Source: Caulobacteraceae bacterium
Lineage (GTDB): Bacteria; Pseudomonadota; Alphaproteobacteria; Caulobacterales; Caulobacteraceae
Assembly (NCBI GenBank): GCA_027487945.1
Contig: JAIYCQ010000014.1
Coordinates: 1 to 64,000, forward strand
Direction: 5' to 3'
DNA length: 64,000 nt
Shown here: piece by piece, positions 1-9,548 of the stretch
Layout: each line of letters begins with the position of its first letter
Numbering within the stretch: the stretch's first letter is position 1
Program-made: the position numbers and the translations under genes
Notes under the pieces: generated by a model
Database searches by the model: none
Told to the model about the DNA's origin: nothing
The model's input: the letters and a program-made list of their open reading frames with translations, nothing else

Positions 1-609
1 CTGCAACCGAACTTTCGCGGCTCGGCCGGGCTGGGCGTCGAGTTCCTAGAAGCCGGCTACGGCGAATGGGGTCGCAAGATGCAGACCGACCTCTCCGATG
101 GCGTCCGCGACCTCGCCGCCAAGGGCGTGATCGACCCACGCCGCGTCTGCGTCGTCGGGGCCAGCTACGGCGGCTATGCGGCCCTGGCTGGCGTGACCCT
201 GGATACAGGCGTCTATCGGTGCGCCGCAGCCGTGGCGGGCGTCTATGACCTCAAGCGGTTTTTCGAGGCGGAGCGGCAGGCCTATGGTTCGACCGAGAAC
301 ATCGCCCTGCGCTACTGGTCCCGGTTCCTGGGCGTGGAAGGCCGCAAGGACCCGGACCTTGACGCCCTGTCCCCTGCAAGGCTGGCGGCAAAGGCGGATG
401 CACCGGTGCTTCTGATCCACGGCAAGGACGACACGGTCGTGCTTTACGAACAGAGCCGCATCATGGCCGACGCCCTGCAGAAGGCGGGCAAGCCGGTGGA
501 ACTGGTCACCCTTCACGGTGAGGACCACTGGCTGTCCCGGGGCGATACACGGCTTCAGATGCTGACCGCCGTCGTCGCCTTCCTCGAGAAGCACAACCCG
601 GCGGATTAG
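1..609 (+). CDS. S9-family prolyl oligopeptidase-like serine peptidase, C-terminal part
   Basis: The gene runs in from the left edge without a start, so only the last 202 residues are present. They form the alpha/beta-hydrolase catalytic domain of S9 peptidases (acylaminoacyl or dipeptidyl peptidase type). The nucleophile elbow GASYGGYA puts the catalytic Ser near visible residue 55. The Asp is probably in LIHGKDDTVV and the His in GEDHWLS, so the triad is complete. Family members usually carry an N-terminal beta-propeller, which would lie outside the window. Such enzymes cleave short peptides, often in the periplasm; substrate and location cannot be read from this fragment. Confidence 0.88.
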   Translation: MQPNFRGSAGLGVEFLEAGYGEWGRKMQTDLSDGVRDLAAKGVIDPRRVCVVGASYGGYAALAGVTLDTGVYRCAAAVAGVYDLKRFFEAERQAYGSTENIALRYWSRFLGVEGRKDPDLDALSPARLAAKADAPVLLIHGKDDTVVLYEQSRIMADALQKAGKPVELVTLHGEDHWLSRGDTRLQMLTAVVAFLEKHNPAD

Positions 610-666
610 GGCCTTGGGGCGAGGTCCCAATGCGAACGCCATCCGGATGGTGTACGGGGGTGTCCC

Positions 667-1155
667 ATGTCCCCGGAAACGGTTCAGCTGATTGCAAATC
701 TCGCGCTGGCGAGCGGTATGGTCGCCTGCACCGTGCTCGTCCACTTCTGGGGCCTGCTGCTGCTGACCTATCTGATGCGCAGCGGGGGCAAACGCCTGCG
801 GCCGCATGCCAGCCATACTCGCCAGGCCGCGCTGATCCTCCTGGTCGTGTTCGGCATCTTCGGCCTGCACACGGTGGAGATCTGGCTCTACGCGTCGCTC
901 TACCTGCTGCTCGGTGAGATGCGCTCGCTGGAGGAGGCGCTCTACTTCTCGACCGTGACCTTCGCCTCGCTCGGCTTCGGTGACGTTGTCCTGTCGCCGC
1001 GCTGGCGGCTGCTGAGCGCGATCGAGGCCGCCAACGGCGTCATCCTGTTCGCCTGGTCGACGACCTTCCTTCTGGGCGTCAACACCCGGCTGCGCCTGCT
1101 GGAGCATCAGTGGCTGGAGCCGGACGACAAGGAACGACCCGCCCCCGGCGATTGA
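667..1155 (+). CDS. Small ion-channel-domain membrane protein
   Basis: This 162-residue protein has hydrophobic segments near residues 10-37, 55-78 and 115-138. Between the last two is a pore-loop-like stretch, FSTVTFASLGFGD, as in the ion-channel 2 (two-TM potassium channel) family. The filter reads SLGFGD rather than the classical TVGYGD. The Gly-x-Gly-Asp core is kept, so conduction of K+ or another monovalent cation is plausible but not shown. No cytoplasmic RCK or cyclic-nucleotide domain follows; the C-terminus is a short charged tail. It stands 57 bases after the S9 peptidase on the same strand. Confidence 0.72.
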   Translation: MSPETVQLIANLALASGMVACTVLVHFWGLLLLTYLMRSGGKRLRPHASHTRQAALILLVVFGIFGLHTVEIWLYASLYLLLGEMRSLEEALYFSTVTFASLGFGDVVLSPRWRLLSAIEAANGVILFAWSTTFLLGVNTRLRLLEHQWLEPDDKERPAPGD

Positions 1156-1211
1156 CCAGGGGCCGCTCCGATTTGCCTCCGCCGGTCTAGGGGCGTAGAC
1201 CGCCTCCCCTC

Positions 1212-2441
1212 ATGCCTGCCTCAGATCAGCCCCCCGTGACCGCCCCCGCCGCGCCGGACCAGGGGGACAGCAAGGCGCTCTACGTCCTGCTGTCGGTGGT
1301 GTTCATCAATATCGCGGGCTTCGGGGTGATCATCCCGCTGCTGCCCTTCTACGCCAAGTCGTTCGGGGCGCCGGACTGGCAGGTCTTCGTGCTGTTCGCG
1401 GCCTATTCGGTCGGCAACTTCTTCGCCGAGCCGATCTGGGGCCGGCTGTCGGACCGCATCGGCCGGCGGCCGGTGCTGATGATCACCATCTTCGGCAACG
1501 CCCTGACCTATGTGCTGCTGGCCTTCGCCCCCAACCTGTGGGTCGCCTGCCTGATCCGGCTGGCAGGCGGGGTGCTGACGGGCAACATCTCGACCATCCA
1601 GGGCTATATCGCCGACGTCACGCCGCCCGACCGGCGGGCCGGGCGGCTGGGCCTGATGGGCGCGGCCTTTTCACTCGGCTTCATGACCGGTCCGACGATC
1701 GGCGGTCTGCTGGCCCACGCGGACCAGGGCGTCGCCGGCTTCCGGCCGCCGCTGTTCTTCGCCGCCACCCTGGCCCTGGCGGCGGGCATCGGCATCACCC
1801 TGTTCGTGCGTGAGACCCGACACGGCCACAAGGACGCCCCGCGCCGGGCGCGGCTGGCCGGGCTGAACGACGCCCTGGCCCATCCGATCATCTGGCGGGT
1901 GCTCACCGTGACCCTGATCTCCATGGCCGGGTTCGCCGGAATGGAGGCGACCTTCGGCCTCTGGGCCGAGGCGAAGTTCGACTGGGGCCCGCGCGAGATC
2001 GGCTTCTGCTTCTTCGCCATCGCCATCACCGCGGCGAGCGCCCAGGGCTTCCTGACCGGCTTTCTGGCCCGCCGCATCGGCGAGACCACGACTCTGATGA
2101 TCGGACTGTCGCTGATCTTCGCGGGCTTCGCGCTGCAGCCGTTCGTGCCCACCTGGCAGCTAGCGGTCGTCGGGATGATCACCGTGGCCCTCGGCCAGTC
2201 GCTGGCCTTCCCCAACATCGCCGCCATCATTTCCAAGGCCGCCTCGCCCGAGCGGCAAGGCGAGATGATGGGTCTGAACTCGGCCGCCGGCGCCCTTGCG
2301 CGCATCATCGGCCCGCTGATGGCCGCGCCGCTGTTCATGAACCTCGGCCCCAGCGCCCCCTTCGCGGTGGCGGCCGGCCTGTGCGTGCCGGCCCTGTTCA
2401 TGGCCTGGCGGGTCAGCAAGGCGATGCGGCGCTCGGCCTGA
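1212..2441 (+). CDS. MFS transporter, TCR/Tet-like drug:proton antiporter family
   Basis: A 409-residue inner-membrane protein with about 12 hydrophobic helices after a short Pro/Ala-rich cytoplasmic N-terminus. The loop after helix 2 carries MFS motif A as GRLSDRIGRRPVLM. The helix 4-5 region has a Pro/Gly-rich antiporter-like stretch (GAAFSLGFMTGPTIGG), as in TetA-type exporters. It therefore probably exports a small hydrophobic compound in exchange for protons; the substrate is not predictable. A MarR regulator starts 87 bases downstream on the same strand. MarR proteins often control neighbouring exporters, but no operator was identified here. Confidence 0.87.
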   Translation: MPASDQPPVTAPAAPDQGDSKALYVLLSVVFINIAGFGVIIPLLPFYAKSFGAPDWQVFVLFAAYSVGNFFAEPIWGRLSDRIGRRPVLMITIFGNALTYVLLAFAPNLWVACLIRLAGGVLTGNISTIQGYIADVTPPDRRAGRLGLMGAAFSLGFMTGPTIGGLLAHADQGVAGFRPPLFFAATLALAAGIGITLFVRETRHGHKDAPRRARLAGLNDALAHPIIWRVLTVTLISMAGFAGMEATFGLWAEAKFDWGPREIGFCFFAIAITAASAQGFLTGFLARRIGETTTLMIGLSLIFAGFALQPFVPTWQLAVVGMITVALGQSLAFPNIAAIISKAASPERQGEMMGLNSAAGALARIIGPLMAAPLFMNLGPSAPFAVAAGLCVPALFMAWRVSKAMRRSA

Positions 2442-2527
2442 ACGCCCGCCGCCATCCGTCGATGATGACAGCGAATTCATCGAGAACCTTCTTGTCGCGA
2501 CAATCCGTTAGCGCTTACTGATATGCG

Positions 2528-3016
2528 ATGGATGACACGGAAACACCCTCGACCGCCGGGTTCGGCACGCGGCTGCGCAAGCTGGTCGAACGGCTCGACC
2601 GCGACGTCCAGGCGCTCTATCGCCAGGCCGGTGTCCGGTTCGAGCCACGCTGGTACGCGGTGTTCGTCAGCCTGCGCGACGACGGCGCGGCGACGGTCGG
2701 CGAGCTGGCCCAGCGGCTCGAGATCACCCACGCGGCGGTCAGCCAGGTGCGCTCGGCCCTGCTCGGCGAAGGTCTGATCGAGACCCGGGTCGACCCCGGC
2801 GACGGCCGTCGCCATGTGCTGACCCTGACCCCGAAAGGGGCCGCGACGGCTCTGCAGCTGCAGCCCCTCTGGGACGCGATCAACGCCGCCACGGCGGAAC
2901 TTCTGACGCACGAGGCGCCCGGACTTCTGGACGGCCTGCGCGATCTGAACGCCGCCCTGGACCGACGGGCCATTTCCGCCCGGGTCGAAGACATCCTTTC
3001 AACGGAGCGCCAATGA
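2528..3016 (+). CDS. MarR-family transcriptional regulator
   Basis: A 162-residue protein with a winged helix-turn-helix at about residues 55-105. ATVGELAQRLEITHAAVSQV forms the recognition helices, and the RVDPGDGRRHVLTLTPKG wing is typical of MarR. An N-terminal helix and a C-terminal helical pair would form the dimer. It probably senses a small ligand and represses nearby genes. Its stop codon overlaps the start of the downstream S41 peptidase gene by four bases (ATGA), so the two are probably translationally coupled. The start at 2528 was chosen because the conserved domain follows it directly in this frame. Confidence 0.88.
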   Translation: MDDTETPSTAGFGTRLRKLVERLDRDVQALYRQAGVRFEPRWYAVFVSLRDDGAATVGELAQRLEITHAAVSQVRSALLGEGLIETRVDPGDGRRHVLTLTPKGAATALQLQPLWDAINAATAELLTHEAPGLLDGLRDLNAALDRRAISARVEDILSTERQ

Positions 3017-4344
3017 ACCCGCATCACCGCCTCGCGGCCTCCAGCCTCGCGCTGGCGCTGGCCGCCTTCGCCCCTGCCTTCGCCCAACCCGTACCCGCGG
3101 CGCCCGCTGCGGCCTCGGCGCCGGCCCCTCTGTCCGCCGCCCGGCGGGCCGCGCTGCTGGCCGGGATCAAGGCGCAGGTGAACGCCCTCTACGTCTTCCC
3201 GGAGAAGCGCGCCGCCATCGTCGCCGCCCTGACCCGATCCGAAAAGGCCGGCCGCTACGACCTCGCCAGCCCCCTGGCCTTCGCCGAGGCGGTCAGCGGC
3301 GACCTGGCCCAGGCCAGCGGCGACAGGCACATGTACCTGACCTTCGATCCGGCCCAGGCGGAGGCCGCCGCGACCCGACCGGCCGACGCGGAGGACGCCT
3401 TCTGGCGCGCCCGGGCCCTGCGAGACAACCACGGCCTTGGCGAAATGAGGATCCTGCCCGGTAATGTCCGCTACCTGAAGCTCACCGCCTTCCTGTGGAC
3501 GGGCGACCGGTCCGCCCCCGCCTATGACGATGCGATGCGCTTCCTGCAGGAGGGGGATGCGATGATCATCGACCTGCGCGGGAACGGCGGCGGGGACGCG
3601 GCGGCGGTCAACTACCTGACCAGCCACTTCATGAAGCCGGACAGCCTGCTGATGACCTTCCTGCGTGGCTCGGAAACGCCGTCGCAGTCGCGGACCCAAG
3701 CCTACCTTCCGGCGGGACGCCAGAGCGGCAAGCCGCTGTACGTGCTCGTCGACCGCGGCTGTTTCTCGGCCTGCGAGGAGTTCGCCTACCACGTCCAGCA
3801 GTTCAAGCTGGGCGAGCTGATCGGGGCTACGACCGGCGGCGGCGCGAACAACAACGACCTCGTCCCGGTCGGGTCGGGCTTCCTGCTCAGTGTTTCGGCC
3901 GGCCGCCCGGTCCATCCGGTCAGCGGGACCAACTGGGAAGGCGTCGGCATCCCGCCGACCGTCGAGGCGGCCCCGCCGCAGGCCCTCGATGTGGCGTTGC
4001 AGCGGGCCCTGACCACGCTGGCGGCCTCGCCCTCAGCCTCGGCGGATGCGAAGGCGGACTATGCCTGGGCCCTGCCCGAGGCCGAGGCCAAGCTGCGTCC
4101 GCCGACGGTCCCGGCCGATCGTCTTCAGGCCATGGCCGGGCGCTACGGCGAGGTCGCCATCACCCTGCGCGAGGGCCAGCTCTGGTACCGGCGCGGCGAT
4201 CGGCCCGAACGACGGCTGGTCCCGCTCGACGACAACGGGCTGTTCGCCATCGACGGCGCGCCGATGGTCCGCGTCGGCATCAACGGCGATACCCTGGCGC
4301 TGACGCCGCGCGGCGCCCCGCCCATGGTCTTCAGGAAGTCCTGA
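3013..4344 (+). CDS. Secreted S41-family peptidase-like protein
   Basis: A 443-residue protein with a signal peptide (a hydrophobic Ala/Leu stretch ending in FAPAFAQP near residue 25), so it is likely periplasmic. The core from about residue 140 resembles tail-specific/tricorn-type S41 peptidases: AMIIDLRGNGGGDAAAVNYL forms the central strand and turn, and GCFSACEEFAYHVQQ contains the likely nucleophile Ser. No PDZ domain was recognised, unlike CtpA. The C-terminal 100 residues resemble the beta-rich tail of some bacterial S41 proteins (YRRGDRPERRLVPL). It shares four bases with the MarR gene, so the regulator may govern this hydrolase. The substrate is unknown. Confidence 0.8.
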   Translation: MNPHHRLAASSLALALAAFAPAFAQPVPAAPAAASAPAPLSAARRAALLAGIKAQVNALYVFPEKRAAIVAALTRSEKAGRYDLASPLAFAEAVSGDLAQASGDRHMYLTFDPAQAEAAATRPADAEDAFWRARALRDNHGLGEMRILPGNVRYLKLTAFLWTGDRSAPAYDDAMRFLQEGDAMIIDLRGNGGGDAAAVNYLTSHFMKPDSLLMTFLRGSETPSQSRTQAYLPAGRQSGKPLYVLVDRGCFSACEEFAYHVQQFKLGELIGATTGGGANNNDLVPVGSGFLLSVSAGRPVHPVSGTNWEGVGIPPTVEAAPPQALDVALQRALTTLAASPSASADAKADYAWALPEAEAKLRPPTVPADRLQAMAGRYGEVAITLREGQLWYRRGDRPERRLVPLDDNGLFAIDGAPMVRVGINGDTLALTPRGAPPMVFRKS

Positions 4345-4465
4345 TGCTGGACTCAGCCCGACCTTTGGCGTATTAGCCCCGCCTTCCTGAACCGCCGGGC
4401 CAAATGGCATGCCTTGGCGGTTCTTATGCGTATATCCAGAGGACAGGGTTTCGGCCCTGAGCAAA

Positions 4466-4666
4466 ATGCCCAAACTGAAGACCAAGTCTGGCGCCAAAAA
4501 GCGCTTCAAGATCACGGCGACCGGCAAGCTGAAGGCCGGCGTGGCCGGCAAGCGCCACCGCCTGATCAGCCACAACGGCAAGTACATCCGCCAACAGCGC
4601 GGCACGAAGGTCATGAGCGCTTCGGACACGAAGACGATCAAGTCCTACCTGCCCTACGGCCTGTAA
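4466..4666 (+). CDS. rpmI: 50S ribosomal protein L35
   Basis: A 66-residue, Lys/Arg-rich protein that begins with the family signature [14 protein letters not shown] and ends KSYLPYGL. Both ends match bL35 and the length is standard. The frame stays open upstream to 4409, but the conserved N-terminus fixes the start at 4466. It lies 16 bases ahead of rplT, the usual pairing. infC, the common upstream neighbour in enterobacteria, is not present; the preceding gene is the unrelated S41 peptidase. Confidence 0.98.
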   Translation: MPKLKTKSGAKKRFKITATGKLKAGVAGKRHRLISHNGKYIRQQRGTKVMSASDTKTIKSYLPYGL

Positions 4667-4682
4667 GAAGGAGCGCTGAGAA

Positions 4683-5039
4683 ATGGCTCGCGTCAAAAGG
4701 GGCGTCACCGCCCACGCCAAACACAAGAAGGTTCTTGAACAGGCCAAGGGTTTCTACGGCCGCCGCAAGAACACCATCCGCACGGCCAAGGCCGCTGTCG
4801 ACAAGGCCGGCCAGTACGCCTACCGCGACCGCAAGGTCCGCAAGCGCAGCTTCCGCAGCCTGTGGATCCAGCGCATCAACGCCGCCGCGCGTCTGGAAGG
4901 CTTCACCTACTCGCAGTTTATCCACGGCCTTGATCTGTCGGGCATCGAGATCGACCGCAAGGTCCTCGCCGACATCGCCGGTCAGGATCCGACCGCGTTC
5001 AAGGCCATCGCCGACAAGGTTCGCGCCGCGCTGGCTTAA
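4683..5039 (+). CDS. rplT: 50S ribosomal protein L20
   Basis: A 118-residue protein starting [18 protein letters not shown], typical of bL20, which binds 23S rRNA early in 50S assembly. The basic N-terminal half and the globular C-terminal half ([20 protein letters not shown]) are both intact. A good ribosome-binding site (AAGGAG) lies just upstream. It follows rpmI closely and is followed by a strong intrinsic terminator, so rpmI-rplT ends as a transcription unit before pheS. L20 represses this operon in E. coli; no equivalent structure was identified here. Confidence 0.98.
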   Translation: MARVKRGVTAHAKHKKVLEQAKGFYGRRKNTIRTAKAAVDKAGQYAYRDRKVRKRSFRSLWIQRINAAARLEGFTYSQFIHGLDLSGIEIDRKVLADIAGQDPTAFKAIADKVRAALA

Positions 5040-5068
5040 GGTCACGGGACGACAGTCCCCGAAACTTG

Positions 5069-5101
5069 AAAAGCCCTCCGGTGTGAGCCGGGGGGCTTTT
5101 T
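5069..5101 (+). terminator. Rho-independent terminator after rplT
   Basis: AAAAGCCCTCCGG and CCGGGGGGCTTTT form a 13-bp stem with one G-U pair and a 5-nt loop, followed by T residues. It lies 30 bases after the rplT stop. Confidence 0.9.
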
Positions 5102-5273
5102 GCTTGTCTCTTGCGTCCCTCGACACGCCGCGTCGCTGCTGTTCAGGTTGACGTCGTTGGAGCGCAACCCTCCCACGTCCGGGTGAGCAGGCCCGAAGCG
5201 CCGCGTCGAACCACGCAAGGCCCTTCACCGACCGGTTCCACCGCCTCTCCGAATGCTCTAGACGGACACCGTC

Positions 5274-6386
5274 ATGACCGATCTCAACACCCTCGAAGCC
5301 GAGCTGTCGGCCCAGATCGCCGCCGCCGCCGATGTCGCCGCGCTGGAGGCGATCCGCGTCGCCGCGCTCGGCAAGTCCGGCTCCATCTCCGGCCTGCTCA
5401 AGACCCTGGGCTCCATGAGCCCGGACGAGCGCAAGGAGGCCGGTCCCGCCATCAACGGCCTGCGCGACCGCGTGCAGACCGCCATCGGCGAACGGAAGGC
5501 CGCACTGGAAGCCGCCGAGCTCGACGCGCGCCTCGCGGCCGAGCGCCTGGACCTCACCCTGCCCGCCCCGGCCCGCCGCAAGGGCTCGGTGCACCCGACC
5601 ATGCAGGTGCAGGACGAGATGATCGCCATCTTCGCGGAGATGGGCTTCGCCGTCGCCGAAGGGCCGGACATCGAGACCGACTTCAACAACTTCACCGCCC
5701 TGAACTTCCCCGAGAAGCACCCGGCGCGGGAGATGCACGACACCTTCTTCTTCAACCCGGGCCCGGATGGAGAGCGCAAGCTGCTGCGCACCCACACCAG
5801 CCCGGTGCAGGTGCGGTCGATGAAGAAGACCAACACGCCGCCGCCGGCGCCGTGGATCGCCACCGGCATGGAGCCGCCGATCCGCATCGTCGTGCCCGGC
5901 CGCACCTATCGCTGCGACAGCGACGCGACCCACACGCCGATGTTCCACCAGATGGAGGGCCTGGTCATCGACAAGGGCATCCATATGGGCCACCTGAAGT
6001 GGACGCTGGAGACCTTCATCGCGCGGTTCTTCGAGACACCGGAAGTGGTCACGCGGTTCCGTCCGCACCACTTCCCGTTCACCGAGCCCAGCGCCGAGAT
6101 GGACGTCGGCTGCGACCGCTCCGGCGGCGAGATCCGTATCGGCACGGGCAGCGACTGGCTTGAGATCCTCGGTTGCGGGATGGTCCATCCCAACGTGCTG
6201 CGCCACTGCGGCATCGACCCGGACGTCTACCAGGGCTTCGCCTTCGGCCTCGGCATCGACCGGCTGGGGATGCTGAAGTACGGCATGCCCGACCTGCGCG
6301 ACATGTTCGAGAGCGACACCCGGTGGCTGGGCCACTACGGCTTCTCCGCCTTCGCCGCCCCCAACCCCGCCACGGGGCTGAGCTGA
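5274..6386 (+). CDS. pheS: Phenylalanyl-tRNA synthetase alpha subunit
   Basis: A 370-residue class II aminoacyl-tRNA synthetase catalytic subunit. The N-terminal coiled-coil tRNA-binding region (residues 1-90) precedes the catalytic core. [15 protein letters not shown] leads into motif 1, [12 protein letters not shown] is the motif 2 region, and [18 protein letters not shown] is motif 3. It forms an alpha2-beta2 enzyme with PheT that charges tRNA-Phe. About 170 bases separate it from the rplT terminator, so it probably has its own promoter; TCTAGAC near 5257 is a possible -10. Its stop overlaps the start of the next, unknown gene by one base (TGATG). Confidence 0.98.
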   Translation: MTDLNTLEAELSAQIAAAADVAALEAIRVAALGKSGSISGLLKTLGSMSPDERKEAGPAINGLRDRVQTAIGERKAALEAAELDARLAAERLDLTLPAPARRKGSVHPTMQVQDEMIAIFAEMGFAVAEGPDIETDFNNFTALNFPEKHPAREMHDTFFFNPGPDGERKLLRTHTSPVQVRSMKKTNTPPPAPWIATGMEPPIRIVVPGRTYRCDSDATHTPMFHQMEGLVIDKGIHMGHLKWTLETFIARFFETPEVVTRFRPHHFPFTEPSAEMDVGCDRSGGEIRIGTGSDWLEILGCGMVHPNVLRHCGIDPDVYQGFAFGLGIDRLGMLKYGMPDLRDMFESDTRWLGHYGFSAFAAPNPATGLS

Positions 6387-6769
6387 TGGCCGCTGTCCAG
6401 ACCTGGAAGCTCCCGGCCGACTACGGCGCGGACGTCTTCGACGGCGTGGCCGTCAGCCTGTTCGAGCTGTACCGCGCGCGGATGGCCCGCAAGCAGCCGA
6501 TGATCTCCGGCGTGACCTTCAGGGACTGCCGGATCGAGGGGCCGGCGGTGCTTCTGGTCATCGACGGCTGCACCTTCGACGGCGTCCGCTTCGGCGCCTC
6601 GAACGGCGACATGCGCAACATCGTGCTGCATCCGGCGTCGCCGACCTCGGTCACCGGCGCCCTGCCGATCAAGGACTGCACCTTCCAGGGCGGCCACTTC
6701 TTCGGCGTCGGATTCACCGGCGCGCCCACCTTCCTTCAGCAACTGCTCGACCTCGGTAAGGCCCAATGA
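6386..6769 (+). CDS. Unknown protein encoded between pheS and pheT
   Basis: A 127-residue protein with no recognised family. From about residue 41 it shows repeated short strand-like units with aromatic/Cys spacing: [39 protein letters not shown]. These look like the turns of a small right-handed beta-helix or pentapeptide-like solenoid. There is no signal peptide or membrane segment. It overlaps pheS by one base and pheT by four, so it must be co-translated with the two PheRS subunits. That suggests, but does not prove, a role linked to the synthetase. The usual arrangement is pheS directly followed by pheT. Confidence 0.8.
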   Translation: MAAVQTWKLPADYGADVFDGVAVSLFELYRARMARKQPMISGVTFRDCRIEGPAVLLVIDGCTFDGVRFGASNGDMRNIVLHPASPTSVTGALPIKDCTFQGGHFFGVGFTGAPTFLQQLLDLGKAQ

Positions 6770-9168
6770 AATTCACCCTGTCCTGGCTGAAGGACCACCT
6801 CGACACCTCGTCGACCGTCGCGCAGGTCGTCGACGCGATGACCATGGCCGGCCTCGAGGTCGAGCACGTCACCGATCCGGCGACGAAGCTGGCGCCGTTC
6901 ACCGTGGCGAAGATCGTCGAGGCGGTGCAGCACCCGAACGCCGACCGGCTGCGCGTCTGTCAGGTCGACACCGTCGACGGCCGCAAGGAAATCGTCTGCG
7001 GCGCGCCCAACGCCCGCGCCGGCCTGACCACCATCTACGCCCCGATCGGCGCGTACGTGCCGGGCCTCGGCGTCACCCTGGTCGAGAAGCCGGTGCGCGG
7101 CGTGGTCTCCAACGGCATGCTCTGCTCGGCCGCCGAGATGGAGACCGCCGAGGAGTCCGACGGCATCCTGGAACTGCCCGACGATCTCGCCGTGGGAACG
7201 CCCGCCGCCGTGGCCCTGGCCCAGGAGGCGGTGATCGACTTCGAGGTCACGCCCAACCGTCCTGACTGGCTCGGCGTCGCCGGCATCGCCCGCGACCTGT
7301 CTGCCGCCGGCGTCGGCCGGCTGAAGACCCCGGCCGTCAAACCGGTTCCCGGGATCTTCCCCTGCCCGATCGCCGTCAAGGTCGACGGCGACGCCTGCCA
7401 GGTCTTCTCCGGCCGGGTCATCCGCGGCGTGAAGAACGGCCCGAGTCCCGACTGGCTGCAGGCCCGGCTCAAGGCCGTCGGCCTGCGCCCGATCAACGCC
7501 CTGGTCGATGTCACCAACCTGATCAGCTACGACCGTGCGCGGCCGTTGCACGTCTACGACCTGTCCAGGCTGGTCGGGACGACGATCGAGGCGCGCCTCG
7601 GCCGGCACGGCGTCAACGGCGACGAGCACCTGATCGCGCTGGACGGCAAGACCTATGAGCTGACGCCGGAGATGAGCGTCATCGCCGACGCCGATGGCGA
7701 ACGGCCCGTCGGACTGGGCGGCGTCATGGGCGGCGAGAGCACAGGCTGCTCGGAGGAAACCACCGATGTCTTCGTCGAAAGCGCCTGGTTCGATCCCATC
7801 CGTACTGCCCAGACTGGGCGCGCGACCGGCATCACCTCCGACGCGCAGTACCGGTTCGCCCGCGGTGTGGATACGCATTTCGTGGTCCCGGGTCTGGAGT
7901 TGGCCACGGCCCTCATCCTCGAGCTCTGCGGCGGCGAGGCCAGCGACATCGTCGTCGCCGGAGAGCCCCTGCCTGCCCCCGAGCCCATCGCCTTCGACCC
8001 TGCCTACGTCCACCAGCTCGCCGGACTGAGCATCCCGCGTGACGGGGTGATCGACATCCTCGCCAAGCTCGGCTTCGAGATCGACAAGGCCCACGCCACG
8101 CTCAGCGTCACCCCGCCGACCTGGCGCCGCGACGTCGAGGGGAAGGCCGATCTGGTCGAGGAAGTGGCCCGCATCGCCGGCTACGACGCCCTGCCCGCCA
8201 CCCCGCTGCCCGAGACGGCCCGTCAGGCCGGCGGCGTCCTGACCGCGCGGCAGAACCGGGCCCGCATCGCCCGCCGGGCGCTGGCCGCGGCCGGTTACAG
8301 CGAGGCGCTGACCTGGTCCTTCACCGGCAACGCCGTCGCCCGTCTGTTCGGCGGCGGCGACGCGGCGCTCGTGCTGGCCAACCCGATGTCGGCCGAGATC
8401 GACACGATGCGGCCCTCGATCCTGCCGAACCTGATCGAGGCGGCCGGCCGCAACGCGCGGCGCGGCTTCCCCGACGCGGCCCTGTTCGAGGTCGGGCCGG
8501 TGTTCGCCGGCGACCAGCCGCAGGACCAGCGTCTGGCCGTGGCCGCCATCCTGGCCCCGCACGCACCGCGCGGGTGGGACAGGCGATCGGCCGAGGACCT
8601 GTTCACGGTGAAGGCCGACCTGCTGGCCCTGCTGGAGGAGATGGGCGCGCCCGTCGGCTCCCTGCAGACGGCGCAGGGCGCGGCCGCGTCCTGGTGGCAC
8701 CCGGGCCGTTCAGCGCGCCTGCAGCTGGGTCCCAAGGCCGTGATCGCCGAGTTCGGCGAGCTGCATCCGGCGGTGCTCAAGGCCATGGACGTCAGCGGAC
8801 CGGTCTACGGTTTCGAGATCTGGGTCGAGGCCGTCCCCGAACCCAAGAAGAAGGCGACGAAGACGAAGGGCGCCCTGGCGCTCTCGCCGCTGATGCCGCT
8901 CAGCCGCGATTTCGCCTTCCTGATGGACGCGGGCAAGGCGGCCGGGGACCTGGTCAAGGCCGTGGCCGGCGCCGACAAGGCGCTGATCGCCGGGGCCCGG
9001 GTCTTCGACGTCTACCAGGGGGCGGGCGTCCCCGAGGGGCAGAAGTCGGTCGCCGTCGAGGTCACCATCCAGCCGCGCGACAAGACGCTGGGCGAAGCCG
9101 AGATTGAGGCGCTGTCCGCCCAGATCGTGGCCGCGGCGGCCAAGGCCGGCGGCGCGCTGCGCGGATGA
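6766..9168 (+). CDS. pheT: Phenylalanyl-tRNA synthetase beta subunit
   Basis: An 800-residue protein of normal length. It has an EMAP/OB-fold tRNA-binding domain at about residues 40-150 ([23 protein letters not shown]), then B3/B4 editing, B5 and catalytic-like domains. A C-terminal anticodon-binding domain begins near residue 705 ([14 protein letters not shown]). It completes the PheRS tetramer with PheS and hydrolyses mischarged Tyr-tRNA-Phe. Its start overlaps the upstream unknown gene by four bases and its stop overlaps the following VOC gene by four bases, both ATGA. Confidence 0.98.
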   Translation: MKFTLSWLKDHLDTSSTVAQVVDAMTMAGLEVEHVTDPATKLAPFTVAKIVEAVQHPNADRLRVCQVDTVDGRKEIVCGAPNARAGLTTIYAPIGAYVPGLGVTLVEKPVRGVVSNGMLCSAAEMETAEESDGILELPDDLAVGTPAAVALAQEAVIDFEVTPNRPDWLGVAGIARDLSAAGVGRLKTPAVKPVPGIFPCPIAVKVDGDACQVFSGRVIRGVKNGPSPDWLQARLKAVGLRPINALVDVTNLISYDRARPLHVYDLSRLVGTTIEARLGRHGVNGDEHLIALDGKTYELTPEMSVIADADGERPVGLGGVMGGESTGCSEETTDVFVESAWFDPIRTAQTGRATGITSDAQYRFARGVDTHFVVPGLELATALILELCGGEASDIVVAGEPLPAPEPIAFDPAYVHQLAGLSIPRDGVIDILAKLGFEIDKAHATLSVTPPTWRRDVEGKADLVEEVARIAGYDALPATPLPETARQAGGVLTARQNRARIARRALAAAGYSEALTWSFTGNAVARLFGGGDAALVLANPMSAEIDTMRPSILPNLIEAAGRNARRGFPDAALFEVGPVFAGDQPQDQRLAVAAILAPHAPRGWDRRSAEDLFTVKADLLALLEEMGAPVGSLQTAQGAAASWWHPGRSARLQLGPKAVIAEFGELHPAVLKAMDVSGPVYGFEIWVEAVPEPKKKATKTKGALALSPLMPLSRDFAFLMDAGKAAGDLVKAVAGADKALIAGARVFDVYQGAGVPEGQKSVAVEVTIQPRDKTLGEAEIEALSAQIVAAAAKAGGALRG

Positions 9169-9548
9169 GCGCGCGGATCGGCCTCGTCACCCTGGTCGTC
9201 CGCGACTACGACGAGGCCATCGCCTGGTATGTGGGCGCCGCAGGCTTCACCCTGGTCGAGGATACCGACCAGGGGGGCAAGCGCTGGGTGACCGTCGCCC
9301 CGTCCGGCGGCGGCCCCAGGCTGCTGCTGGCCCGGGCGACAACCCCGGAACAGGTCGCCCGCATCGGCGACCAGACCGGCGGTCGCGTCGGCTTCTTCCT
9401 GCACACCGACGCCTTCGACGCCGACCACGCCCGGATGGCGGCCGCCGGCGTGCGGTTCCTCGAAGCGCCGCGGCGCGAGCCCTACGGCAGCGTGGCGGTG
9501 TTCGAGGACCTGTACGGCAATCGCTGGGACCTGCTGGAACAGCGCTAG
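9165..9548 (+). CDS. VOC-superfamily (glyoxalase/bleomycin-resistance-like) protein
   Basis: A 127-residue protein with the paired beta-alpha-beta-beta-beta layout of the vicinal oxygen chelate fold: [20 protein letters not shown] at the N-terminus, and [17 protein letters not shown] with [14 protein letters not shown] in the second module. The terminal Glu region and YGNRWDL match metal-site positions in many VOC enzymes. Reaction and substrate are unknown. It is translationally coupled to pheT by a four-base overlap, so it is expressed with PheRS, although nothing in the sequence explains why. Confidence 0.82.
   Translation: MSARIGLVTLVVRDYDEAIAWYVGAAGFTLVEDTDQGGKRWVTVAPSGGGPRLLLARATTPEQVARIGDQTGGRVGFFLHTDAFDADHARMAAAGVRFLEAPRREPYGSVAVFEDLYGNRWDLLEQR

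Noticed and set aside
4638-6335. Long minus-strand open frame opposite rplT and pheS
   Set aside because: Antisense shadow; the plus strand encodes complete rplT and pheS, and the minus frame shows no recognisable family.
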